Source: CAVSIP01 sp963728075 (lineage in GTDB: Bacteria; Actinomycetota; Actinomycetes; JAFAQI01; DASSKL01). Taken from it: 64,000 nt of DNA. The notes under the pieces were generated by a model. The model saw only the letters and a list, made by a program, of their open reading frames with translations. It did not search any database and was not told the origin of the DNA. Numbering within the stretch: the stretch's first letter is position 1; each line of letters starts with the position of its first letter. Shown in pieces: positions 7,312-15,730 of this stretch. The translations under genes were made by a program, and so were the position numbers. Location of the stretch: NCBI GenBank assembly GCA_963728075.1, contig CAVSIP010000007.1, positions 372,001-436,000 of the forward strand. Direction: 5' to 3'.

Positions 7312-10218
7312 CTATGCCCCAGCGCGCGCCGGCGCGCGCCGGGGCTTGCGCGGTGCCGGTGCCGGCTGCTCGGCGGCGCCGCCCAGGTACGAGGCGACGA
7401 CCTGCGGGTGCGACAGCACGTCGTCCGGCCGCCCGCTGGTCACGAGCGCACCCGTGTCCAGGGCGACCAGCCGGTCGACGAGCGAACGCATCAGCGGCAT
7501 GTCGTGCTCGATGATGAGGATCGAGCACTGCAGGTGCTGCTGAACCTGGCGCAGCACCGGACCGAGCGCCTCGGCCTCCCGCTGGGCGATGCCTGCCGAC
7601 GGCTCGTCCAGCATCAGCACCTTCGGCTGCTGGGCGACCATGACCGCGAGCTCGACGATCCGGCGGGAACCGGTCGACAGCGCGGCGGTGAACTTGTCAC
7701 GGAAGGCGTCCAGGCCCAGCAGGTGGATGACGTCGTCCGTCTCGCGCGCGATGTCGGCCTCCGCCTCGCGGACGTCCGGCAGGCACAGCATCGCGTGCAT
7801 CGCGCCGGGCGCGTGCAGCCGTTCCGCGACGGCGACCGCGATGGTCTCGGCCACGGTCAGGCCGGGGAACAGCCGGGCGTCCTGGAACGAGCGGCCCAGC
7901 CCGATGCGCGCGCGGTCGTGGGCCGGCCAGTCGCCGACGTCGCGACCGAGCAGCCAGACCCTGCCGAGGTCGGGGATCACCTGGCCGGACAGCAGGTCGA
8001 ACAGGGTGGTCTTGCCCGCGCCATTCGGGCCGATCAGCCCGAGGACCTCGCCCTCGTGCAGCTGCAGGTCGACGTCGTCCACGGCGGTGACCCCGCCGTA
8101 CCGCTTGGTCACGCCGGCCGCGTCGAGCACCACGGGCCGGTCGTCGGCTGCCGGCGCCCGGCGACGGGAGGTGCGCGTGGCCGGTCGCTCGTCGCCGCCC
8201 AGGCCCGCGGCCGCACCGTGCAGGTACACCGCGCGCAGCACGTCGTCGCGCTCGAGCAGCTCCGCCGTCGGCCCGGCGAAGCGCACCTCCCCCTTCTCCA
8301 GGAAGACCGCACGCTGGGCCAGGCGCAGCGCGGTGCTCACCGACTGCTCCACGAGCACGACCGTGGTGCCGTTGGCGTGGATGGCGCGCACGATCTCCAG
8401 CAGCTGCTCGACGATCGTCGGCGCCAGCCCGAGCGACAGCTCGTCGATCATGAGGATGCGCGGGCGGGCCACGAAGGCAGCGGCGAGCGAGAGCATCTGC
8501 TGCTCGCCGCCGGACAGGCTGCCGGCGGGGGTGTCCCAGCGCTCCTGGAGCACCGGGAAGTACCGCAGGATCTGCTCGCGGGCCTCGTCCAGGTACGCCT
8601 TGTCGCTGCGGTACATCCAGCCGGCGACGGTGAGGTTCTCGGCGACGCTGAGCGTGGGGAAGATGCCGCGTCCGCCCGGCATGTGCGAGATGCCCATCTC
8701 CGCGATCTTGCGCGCGTCGACGGCGGTGATGTCCGTACCGTCGTAGACGACGGCGCCGTTCGTGGCCGGCAGCAGGTTCGAGATGACCTTCAGCAGGGTC
8801 GACTTGCCCGACCCGTTGGTGCCGAGCAGGGCCACGATCTCGCCCTCGTGCACCTCGAAGTCGATGCCGAACAGCACCTGCACGCCGTCGTAGCCGGCGT
8901 CGATGCCGTGGCACACGAGCAGGGCGTCGGACTGGATCGCCTCGCTGCGCGTCGTTGCCGCGCGGATGTCGCCGTCGACGAAGCGGCTCGCGGTGAGCTC
9001 GATGGCGCCGCCCCCGGCCACGATGAACGCGAGCACGGTGAGCGCGACCCGCTGGCCGTGCGCGTCACCGATCTGGCCGATCACCGCGGACAGGACCACG
9101 GCGCCGGCGAGGTAGAAGATCAGCGACCAGGCGAAGGCCTGCGACCGCAGCCGCGGCGGGACGACCAGGGCGACCATCGTCTGGTAGGCGGGGAGGTAGC
9201 CGGCGGCACCGATGGACAGGAACGTCACGGCGAGCACGCCGAGCGCCATGCCGGGCAGCACGGCCATGAGCAGGATGCCGACCGCGAACTCCAGCACCAT
9301 GCCGCCGTTGACCAGCGACAGCCAGGCGGGCCGGCCACGGTTCACCTGGTCCTGGGACAGCTTGCCGCCGAGCACCAGGCCGGCCAGGCCGCCCACTGCG
9401 AAGATCGCGCTGATCGCGCCCCGCACGCTCGGCGACACGTCGTACACGTCGTTGAAGAACAGGCTGAGGTAGGTGGCGAACGGCACGGTGCCCGCGCCGA
9501 AGAGCACCGCCGCCCACCACGTCCGGCGCAGCGACCTGACGCGGGAGAGCATGCGGAAGCTCTCCGCGAAGCCGGCCCCGGTCGTGTCCTGGGTCAGGCC
9601 CAGGCTGGTGCCGCGGCCGGGCTCGGTCATCCGTGCGGTCAGCAGGACGAACACGAACGTGGGGACGGCCAGGGCGACGAACGTCACCCGCCACCCGGCC
9701 AGCTGGCCGAGCACGCCGGCGACCGGTGCGGCGACGAGGCCGAAGGTCGCCCCGCCGAACCGGTACGCGCTGAACGCCGCCGCCAGCCGGTTGGGCGGGT
9801 AGTAGTCCGCCAGCAGGCTCGGGTGGGCGACCTCGTTGACGGTGTTGCCCACACCGCCGAGGAAGCGGAACAGCACGAGGAACGCCACCGCCGGTGCGAG
9901 CCCGACCGCGACGGACGTGGCGCCCCAGACCAGCCCGCCCCAGCGGGTGATGCTCACCCGGTTGCGCCGGTCGGCGAGGCGCCCGAGCGGGACGCTGAAC
10001 AGCAACGGCAGCAGCGCGGTGAAGGTCGTGATCGGCACGTACTCGGCGTTGCTCAGCCCGAAGGCGTCGCGGATCTCCGGTCCCAGCACACCGAACGCGA
10101 TGAGGTCGAAGCGCTCGACCCCGTGCAGGCCCAGCAGCACCAGGACCGGGAACAGGCCGGCGGGACCGACGTCGGTGGCGAGGCTGCGCAGTGCGGCGGC
10201 CGGCGAACGGGACGTCAT
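7312..10218 (-). CDS. MFS transporter-LivF-LivG triple fusion (968 aa)
   Basis: One continuous frame encodes an MFS membrane domain (about residues 15-415, with the MFS loop PLGRLADRRNRVSITRWGG at 77-95) followed by two ABC ATPases. The first is LivF-like: Walker A GTNGSGKST near 466-474, signature LSGGEQQ near 568, Walker B ILMIDELS near 588. The second is LivG-like: Walker A GPNGAGKTT near 730, signature LSTGSRR near 847, Walker B VLMLDEPS near 867, H-loop IIEHD. LivF and LivG normally are separate proteins energising branched-chain amino acid-type importers. Its ATG overlaps the stop of the preceding MFS gene (ATGA), so the fusion is translated within one operon. It should be a polytopic membrane protein with cytosolic ATPases. 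Confidence 0.9.
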   Translation of the reverse strand: MTSRSPAAALRSLATDVGPAGLFPVLVLLGLHGVERFDLIAFGVLGPEIRDAFGLSNAEYVPITTFTALLPLLFSVPLGRLADRRNRVSITRWGGLVWGATSVAVGLAPAVAFLVLFRFLGGVGNTVNEVAHPSLLADYYPPNRLAAAFSAYRFGGATFGLVAAPVAGVLGQLAGWRVTFVALAVPTFVFVLLTARMTEPGRGTSLGLTQDTTGAGFAESFRMLSRVRSLRRTWWAAVLFGAGTVPFATYLSLFFNDVYDVSPSVRGAISAIFAVGGLAGLVLGGKLSQDQVNRGRPAWLSLVNGGMVLEFAVGILLMAVLPGMALGVLAVTFLSIGAAGYLPAYQTMVALVVPPRLRSQAFAWSLIFYLAGAVVLSAVIGQIGDAHGQRVALTVLAFIVAGGGAIELTASRFVDGDIRAATTRSEAIQSDALLVCHGIDAGYDGVQVLFGIDFEVHEGEIVALLGTNGSGKSTLLKVISNLLPATNGAVVYDGTDITAVDARKIAEMGISHMPGGRGIFPTLSVAENLTVAGWMYRSDKAYLDEAREQILRYFPVLQERWDTPAGSLSGGEQQMLSLAAAFVARPRILMIDELSLGLAPTIVEQLLEIVRAIHANGTTVVLVEQSVSTALRLAQRAVFLEKGEVRFAGPTAELLERDDVLRAVYLHGAAAGLGGDERPATRTSRRRAPAADDRPVVLDAAGVTKRYGGVTAVDDVDLQLHEGEVLGLIGPNGAGKTTLFDLLSGQVIPDLGRVWLLGRDVGDWPAHDRARIGLGRSFQDARLFPGLTVAETIAVAVAERLHAPGAMHAMLCLPDVREAEADIARETDDVIHLLGLDAFRDKFTAALSTGSRRIVELAVMVAQQPKVLMLDEPSAGIAQREAEALGPVLRQVQQHLQCSILIIEHDMPLMRSLVDRLVALDTGALVTSGRPDDVLSHPQVVASYLGGAAEQPAPAPRKPRRAPARAGA

Positions 10219-11597
10219 GCTGAGCCCTCCTGGAGTCGCGCCTGCGCCCGCTCCAGCGTGTCCTGCTGGTTGCGCGCGATGTCGGCGTTGATGAAGCGGC
10301 CGGCGGATCCGAGGATCAGCGACCCGAGCACGTAGACGGGGACGAAGACGAGCGTTCCGGCGCGGATGCCGAAGGCGTCACCGATGACGCCGACGAGGGG
10401 CAGCACGGGGATGCCGAGCAGCAGCCACAGCGACCCGGTGGCGAAGCCGAGTGTCCGCATGCGCGGGGGCACCGCCAGCGAGATGACCGAGTACACGCCG
10501 GGCAGCAGCGACGCGATGAGCACGCCGTAGACGAAGTGGAAGGCCCACGCCGACCATAGGGTCGGCGCGAGCGCGAACCCGCCGAGGGTGGCGCCGGCAG
10601 CCGCGGCGGCGAGGCCGATGACGCGCATCGCCCGGCCAGGGTCGACGGCGACGATCCGCTGCACGGCGACCAGGCCGATCACCAGGCCGGCGATCTGCCC
10701 GGGCTCGCCCAGCGCGGTCAGGAAGCCGCGCTCGGCGGCGCCGACGTGGAACACCTCGTCGTAGAGCAGGTTGGTGAACTGCGCGATGCCGAGCGTCGCC
10801 ATCATGAGGAACGGCAGGGAGAAGTAGATGCGCCGCGCGGTCTTCGTCTCGAACAGGGTGCGGAACGTCTCGCGCAGCCCGGCCGGGGCGTCCTCGACCT
10901 GCGCGACGAGCTCGTCGGCCCCTGCGGCCCGGCGTTCGTGCAGGCCGCGGATCGGCTCGCCGAGGCCGAAGGCGCGCGCGATGACGTACGCCGCGGGGAC
11001 CGCGAGGACGACGAAGGGCACCTGCCACGGTGCGAAGAGCAGGATCACGCCGATGAGCGCCGGTCCGAGCGCCAGGGCGGCGGCGAGCGCGATCCGGTGG
11101 GCGTAGAAGGCGCGGGTGCGCACCTCGGGCGGGTAGTAGTCCGAGATCAGGCTGTTGTAGGTGGAGTCGAAGCCGGAGCCGACCGAGACGCCGGCGCGTG
11201 CGACGTACAGCAGGGCGAGGCTGCCCACGACACCGGCCACACCCGTGAGGACGGTGAAGGCGGTGAAGATCGTCAGCCCGATGGCGGCCAGGCGCATCCG
11301 CGGCAGCCGGTCGCCGAAGTAGCCGACCGGTACGTCGAGCAGCAGCCCGAGTGGCGCCGTCAGAGCGGTGAGCGCGGTCAGCCCGGTGAGGCTGAGGTGG
11401 TAGGTGGACTTGATCTCCGGGGTGAGGATCTGGAAGGCCGAGACCTCGAACCGGGCGATGAACGACAGGCCGATCAGCACCGCGAGGGGCAGCAGCGGGA
11501 ACGGGGTGGTGATCCGCTGCGGGTCCCAGCGGCGCAGCGGAACGGGGGCCGGTGCGAGCTCGGTCGCCGGCACCCGGGCCGGGACGGTGGCGGTCAC
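10215..11597 (-). CDS. MFS-type membrane protein, partner of the MFS-ABC fusion
   Basis: This 460-residue 12-TM-type protein starts with GTG at 11597, overlapping the LivHM stop (GTGA). It parallels the MFS half of the next gene: SDYYPPEVRTRAFYAHR here versus ADYYPPNRLAAAFSAYR there, and a shared LLYDEVFHV/FFNDVYDVS loop followed by a Gly-rich helix. The MFS hallmark loop is DVPVGYFGDRLPRMRLAAIG. The two MFS units look like paralogues that could pair as a heterodimer. No free-standing MFS is expected in a Liv-type importer operon, so its role is unknown. A cytoplasmic C-terminal helix (residues about 430-460) ends the protein. Confidence 0.85.
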   Translation of the reverse strand: MTATVPARVPATELAPAPVPLRRWDPQRITTPFPLLPLAVLIGLSFIARFEVSAFQILTPEIKSTYHLSLTGLTALTALTAPLGLLLDVPVGYFGDRLPRMRLAAIGLTIFTAFTVLTGVAGVVGSLALLYVARAGVSVGSGFDSTYNSLISDYYPPEVRTRAFYAHRIALAAALALGPALIGVILLFAPWQVPFVVLAVPAAYVIARAFGLGEPIRGLHERRAAGADELVAQVEDAPAGLRETFRTLFETKTARRIYFSLPFLMMATLGIAQFTNLLYDEVFHVGAAERGFLTALGEPGQIAGLVIGLVAVQRIVAVDPGRAMRVIGLAAAAAGATLGGFALAPTLWSAWAFHFVYGVLIASLLPGVYSVISLAVPPRMRTLGFATGSLWLLLGIPVLPLVGVIGDAFGIRAGTLVFVPVYVLGSLILGSAGRFINADIARNQQDTLERAQARLQEGSA

Positions 11598-13771
11598 GAG
11601 CGCCGCTCCTTGGCCGCGGCCGACGGCCGGCGGTGCGCGGCGCGCGGGCTGCCCGCGGCCACCGGACCGGCGCCGCCGCGCGACCGTGCGGGACGCGGTG
11701 CGGGCACGGTGGGCATTGCTGTCTCCACCCGGACGTCGGCGACCAGGCTCGGCACCACCAGGCCGCGACGGTCCGCCACCCGGCGCAGCCACGCGTCCCG
11801 AACCCGGTACACCAGGCCGCCCAGTCCCTCGGGCAGGAACATGAGCAGCAGGAGGATGCCGGTGCCACTGGCGAGGAACTGGTAGCCGCCGGACAGGAAG
11901 TACTGCGTGCCGAACACGTACACCGCGCCGAGGAGCACGCCGGGGATCGACCCGAGACCGCCGATGACGACCATGGAGAACAGCACGATGCTGATGTCGG
12001 CGCCGAAGGAGTTCGTGTAGACGCCGTTCTGGTGCACCACGAACAGCGAGCCGGCCAGACCCGCGATCGCACCGGACAGCACGAAGGCGGTCAGCTTGAT
12101 CCGGGTCGTGTCCAGCTTGGCCGCCTCGGCCATCGCCGCGTTGTCCCGGGTCGCGATCAGGGCACGGCCGGTGCGGCTGCGGCGCAGCTGCCGTACGCCG
12201 GCGAGGACGGCGACCAGTGCAGCCAGGCAGAAGTAGTACATCTGCCAGTCCTCGTCGAGCCCGATGCGGCCGAGCAGGTGCGGGCGGTCCATGTTCGTCT
12301 GCACGAACCAGGGCAGGTACTGGGCGTTGAGGAAGTACTCCGACGCGCTGACCGCGAACGCCAGCGTGGTCACGGCCAGGAACGGACCCCGGATGCGCAG
12401 CGCAGGCAGCCCGATGACCAGGGCGACCAGCGCGGCCACGGCCATGCCGGCGACGGTCGCGAGCAGGAAGTCCCACCCGTGCCGCTGGTACAGCAGCGCC
12501 GTCGTGGTCCCGCCGAAGCCGGCGAGTGCGAACTGCCCGAGGGAGATCTGACCGGACCAGCCGGTGAGCACGAGCAGGGACATCCCGACGATGGCGTAGA
12601 TCAGCACGAGGGCGGCGAGGTAGACCTGGCTCGAGGACAGGATCACCGGCACGAGCAGCGCTGCTGCGAGCAGCCAGGCCTGCGTCAGCAGCACCACGGT
12701 GCGCACCTCGGGCAGGTGGCGCAGCTCGACGGGGATCGGGCGCACCTCGCGGATGGCCTTGAACCCGGACAGCGCGTTCTCCGACATCCGGGAGAAGACG
12801 CCCTTCTGCACGAGCAGGGCAACCACGATGACCACGACCAGTGACGTGTCGACCAGCGTGGTGTTGGACGAGGTCCACGCCGCCAGGGACTCGAACACCC
12901 CGATGCCCAGCGCCGCGAGGATCGTCCGTGGCAGGTTGTCCATCCGGCCGATGACGGCCGCGGCGAGCGTCCGCAGCAGCAGGGAGTTGCCCCCGCCGGA
13001 CACGCTGCTGAAGGAGTTGAACCCGAGCACGGGTACGCGGAGCAGCACGGCAATGACGGACAGCACTGCTGCGAGCGCCCAGACGATGACGTCGAGCCGG
13101 GCGACGGGCACGCCGAGCAGCGTGGCCCGCTCGCCGTTCTCCGCAGCGGCCCGGATGGCGATGCCGTACGGCGACCAGCGCAGGAACGCACCGAGTGCGG
13201 CGACCACGCCCAGCACGGCGACGATGGCGACGATGTGGTTCGCCGTGAACACGACCGGCTTGACCGTGAACTGCGCGGAGAACGGGGTCTCGAAGGTGCG
13301 GGTGTTGTTGCGGTTGTTCTTCAGGATGAACGGGATGATCATCGACAGGCCCATGAGGATCTGCTGGATGCCGATGGTCGCGACCGTGAGGATCAGCCGG
13401 GGCGCCTTGCGGAACCGGCGGATGATCGCCACGTTCACCAGCGCGCCCATCGCCAGCGCCATGAGCAGGCCGGCGCCGACAGCGGGGAAGTAGCTCCAGC
13501 CCCAGTGGACGACGAGCTCGATGGCGAGGATGCCGGCGACCACCCCCACGTCGGCCTGGGCGAAGTTCACGATGCGGCTGGCCCGGTAGGTGAGCACCAG
13601 CCCGATCGCGATGAGCCCGTAGAAGGAGCCGTACACCAGCCCGAGCAGCACGATGCCGGTCGGCAGGCCGCGCGGGACGACCTGTGCGAGCACGGCCCAG
13701 GCGACCAGGAACGCGCCGATCCACCGGACCGGCCAGGGGATGCGCCGCACGGCGCCCAGAGCGGTCGTCAT
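11594..13771 (-). CDS. LivH-LivM fused ABC permease (725 aa)
   Basis: This is a branched-chain amino acid-type permease in which LivH (about residues 1-330) and LivM (about 355-660) are joined in one chain. The LivH half shows GSFYGLIAIGLVLTYRASRI, VNFAQADV and AAAENGERATLLGV. The LivM half shows LLVLTGWSGQISLGQFALAG, PALRIRGPFLAVTTLAFA, ATRDNAAMAEA and VVIGGLGSIPGVLLGA. A basic, Pro/Ala-rich tail (about 665-725) follows. ATG at 13771 overlaps the stop of the binding-protein gene (ATGA), and the stop overlaps the next GTG. It supplies both transmembrane halves of the importer, so no second permease gene is needed. Confidence 0.93.
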   Translation of the reverse strand: MTTALGAVRRIPWPVRWIGAFLVAWAVLAQVVPRGLPTGIVLLGLVYGSFYGLIAIGLVLTYRASRIVNFAQADVGVVAGILAIELVVHWGWSYFPAVGAGLLMALAMGALVNVAIIRRFRKAPRLILTVATIGIQQILMGLSMIIPFILKNNRNNTRTFETPFSAQFTVKPVVFTANHIVAIVAVLGVVAALGAFLRWSPYGIAIRAAAENGERATLLGVPVARLDVIVWALAAVLSVIAVLLRVPVLGFNSFSSVSGGGNSLLLRTLAAAVIGRMDNLPRTILAALGIGVFESLAAWTSSNTTLVDTSLVVVIVVALLVQKGVFSRMSENALSGFKAIREVRPIPVELRHLPEVRTVVLLTQAWLLAAALLVPVILSSSQVYLAALVLIYAIVGMSLLVLTGWSGQISLGQFALAGFGGTTTALLYQRHGWDFLLATVAGMAVAALVALVIGLPALRIRGPFLAVTTLAFAVSASEYFLNAQYLPWFVQTNMDRPHLLGRIGLDEDWQMYYFCLAALVAVLAGVRQLRRSRTGRALIATRDNAAMAEAAKLDTTRIKLTAFVLSGAIAGLAGSLFVVHQNGVYTNSFGADISIVLFSMVVIGGLGSIPGVLLGAVYVFGTQYFLSGGYQFLASGTGILLLLMFLPEGLGGLVYRVRDAWLRRVADRRGLVVPSLVADVRVETAMPTVPAPRPARSRGGAGPVAAGSPRAAHRRPSAAAKERRS

Positions 13772-15708
13772 GACGACGCCTTTCCGTGGGTCGGGTCGTC
13801 GGAGTAGACCGGCACGATGCCCTTCGGTAGGTCGCCGGGCAGGTACCGGGCGCCGCCGGCGTACTCGATGTAGGTGCCCTGCTTGCCGTCGTACGCCGAG
13901 GTCTTGCTCCCGTCCCAGTAGACGATCCGGGTGTCATCGATCCCGGTGTGGTCGTAGCCCTTGCTGCCGTCCGGGTTCGTGCAGTAGCAGACCCGTCCCA
14001 CGGCCAGCTTGGGGACTCGCGGATCGGAGGAGATGCCGCCCTGCGGCAGCGAGAACGCGCCCTGTGCCAGCGACTGCGGGGTGAGGTCCGGGCCGGCCGC
14101 CTGGATGAAGTTGAAGACCCGCATCAGGTCGAAGTAGAAGCCGTCGGTGCCGGCCGGGATCTCCTTGCCGGTGATCCTCTGGTACGTGATCCCCGGCTCG
14201 CTGCTCGGCCCCCAGATGCGCTGCGCGGCGCTGAGCTGGCCGAGCCCGAACAGGTGGCCGTCGACCTCGGTGGAGTCCCACAGCCGCGGCACGGTGTCGA
14301 AGTCGTTCGCCGCGGTGCCGACGATGTACCACTCCGGGTAGTAGTTCTGGCTGTGCGCCGACTGGGTGAGGAAGATCGGCGAGATGGGGTCGCAGGCGAT
14401 GACGACGGTGGTCACGCCTTCGCTACGGAACTGGATGATCGCCTGGTTGGCCTGGTCGGCGAACCGGGAGACGTCGAGCACGTAGTTGTACTGGTAGGAC
14501 CGCTTCGCGGTGTCGATGCCGTACTTGTTCTGCAGGTCGTCGTGCGTGGTCTTGGCGCAACGCTGGTAAGGCGGGTTGTTGGGGATGTAGGTGCCGAAGA
14601 TGCGGTTCTGCTTCTGCAGCACCCCGGTGGGGTCCCCGGCCCATTTCGCCGGTCCCTGCATCTCCTTGTAGATCTGCTCGGCCACGAGGTGCGCCACCCG
14701 CTCGCAGCCCATGATCCCGTTCCACACGTACGGGTGCAGCTGCCGGTACCAGGTCTCGTCGTAGTAGGCGCCGCCGCTGAACTCGACGAGCTTGTACTGC
14801 GCCGCGCACTCGGAGAACGGGCCGGAGCCGCCGTTGCCGTTGCCGTCGAGCCCGTAGCCGAACTCACCGAAGGCCTTCATGTCCTTGGCGATCGCGTCGG
14901 CGTCGGCGCACGCCTGCTGCTTGCCGTTGCCGAGCGCCTCGTCGGTGGAGTTCGCCGAGGTCTTGTAGGGCTTGAACACCACCTTGCGCCCGTAGGTCTC
15001 GAAGACCTTGTTGAAGTAGCTGATGAAGGTCTCCGCCACGGCCTGCTTCACCGCGGGGTCAGCCGTGCCGGCCTGGGCGGAGACCTGCTGGACCGTCTGG
15101 CAGTTCGCGTTGCACTCGAACTCTCGGTCGGCGATGACGATCTCGTTCGCGGAGACGCCGCGTGAGGTGCCGCCGCCGTTGCCGCCGGTGAACTGCGCGA
15201 CGCACGGCGCGGCGTACGCCGACCAGGGGATCTGCGGCACGCCGGGCTTGCAGGCGAACCCGCCGCGGGCCGTGCCCGTGCCGACCTGGACGGTGCCGGC
15301 CGGCTGCTGGACGGTGGCGGCACCTCTGCCCGTCCCGGAGCCGGCGGCCGCGGGCCCGCCACCGGTAGTGGTGGGCCCCGCTGCGCTCGTTCCCGTGGCC
15401 GCCGCTGTCCCGGGGGCGGTACCCGTGGTGGTCCCGGCCACCGTGCCGGCGGTGCCGGCGGCACCGGGCTGTGTGCCGTACACACCACCCGGCTGCTGTT
15501 CACCGCCACCGGCCGCAGCGACGCGGTCGGTGCCGCCGCCTGATCCCACCGTCGGCAGCAGCGCGGCGACGAGCAGCACCGCCATCCCGATGACGTACAG
15601 CGGCAGGTGGCGGCGGACGTGCACGGCGCCGATGACCGCGTTGCGCACGAACCGGTCCTGGAGCAGTTCCTCGACCGACTGGCCGGCCGGGGGCCGTGGG
15701 TCACTCAT
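13768..15708 (-). CDS. Membrane-anchored substrate-binding protein 1 of the hybrid transporter
   Basis: This 646-residue protein is a type-1 periplasmic binding protein (Leu/Ile/Val-receptor fold). It is not a lipoprotein: a cytosolic N-terminus (1-35) with LLQDRFVRNAV precedes a membrane helix (about 36-54), then a Gly/Thr/Ala/Pro-rich linker to about residue 150. The binding domain starts with GGFACKPGVPQIPWSAYAAPC and contains many Cys residues (for example FECNANC, CYCTNPDG), suggesting disulfides. The ATG at 15708 lies 22 nt after the stop of its paralogue. The longer upstream frame is not real, because it runs across the paralogue. The ligand is unknown. Confidence 0.88.
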   Translation of the reverse strand: MSDPRPPAGQSVEELLQDRFVRNAVIGAVHVRRHLPLYVIGMAVLLVAALLPTVGSGGGTDRVAAAGGGEQQPGGVYGTQPGAAGTAGTVAGTTTGTAPGTAAATGTSAAGPTTTGGGPAAAGSGTGRGAATVQQPAGTVQVGTGTARGGFACKPGVPQIPWSAYAAPCVAQFTGGNGGGTSRGVSANEIVIADREFECNANCQTVQQVSAQAGTADPAVKQAVAETFISYFNKVFETYGRKVVFKPYKTSANSTDEALGNGKQQACADADAIAKDMKAFGEFGYGLDGNGNGGSGPFSECAAQYKLVEFSGGAYYDETWYRQLHPYVWNGIMGCERVAHLVAEQIYKEMQGPAKWAGDPTGVLQKQNRIFGTYIPNNPPYQRCAKTTHDDLQNKYGIDTAKRSYQYNYVLDVSRFADQANQAIIQFRSEGVTTVVIACDPISPIFLTQSAHSQNYYPEWYIVGTAANDFDTVPRLWDSTEVDGHLFGLGQLSAAQRIWGPSSEPGITYQRITGKEIPAGTDGFYFDLMRVFNFIQAAGPDLTPQSLAQGAFSLPQGGISSDPRVPKLAVGRVCYCTNPDGSKGYDHTGIDDTRIVYWDGSKTSAYDGKQGTYIEYAGGARYLPGDLPKGIVPVYSDDPTHGKASS

Positions 15709-15730
15709 GAGCGTTCCTCTCCGCTTCCGC

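Noticed and set aside
6991..10335. 1114-residue plus-strand open frame opposite the MFS-ABC fusion
   Set aside because: Composition is an Arg/His/Gln/Ala-rich shadow, while the minus strand carries clear MFS and ABC motifs.
11598..13937. N-terminal extension of the free MFS frame back to 13937
   Set aside because: It overlaps the whole LivHM permease in another frame and is Arg-rich nonsense; GTG 11597 in a GTGA overlap is the natural start.
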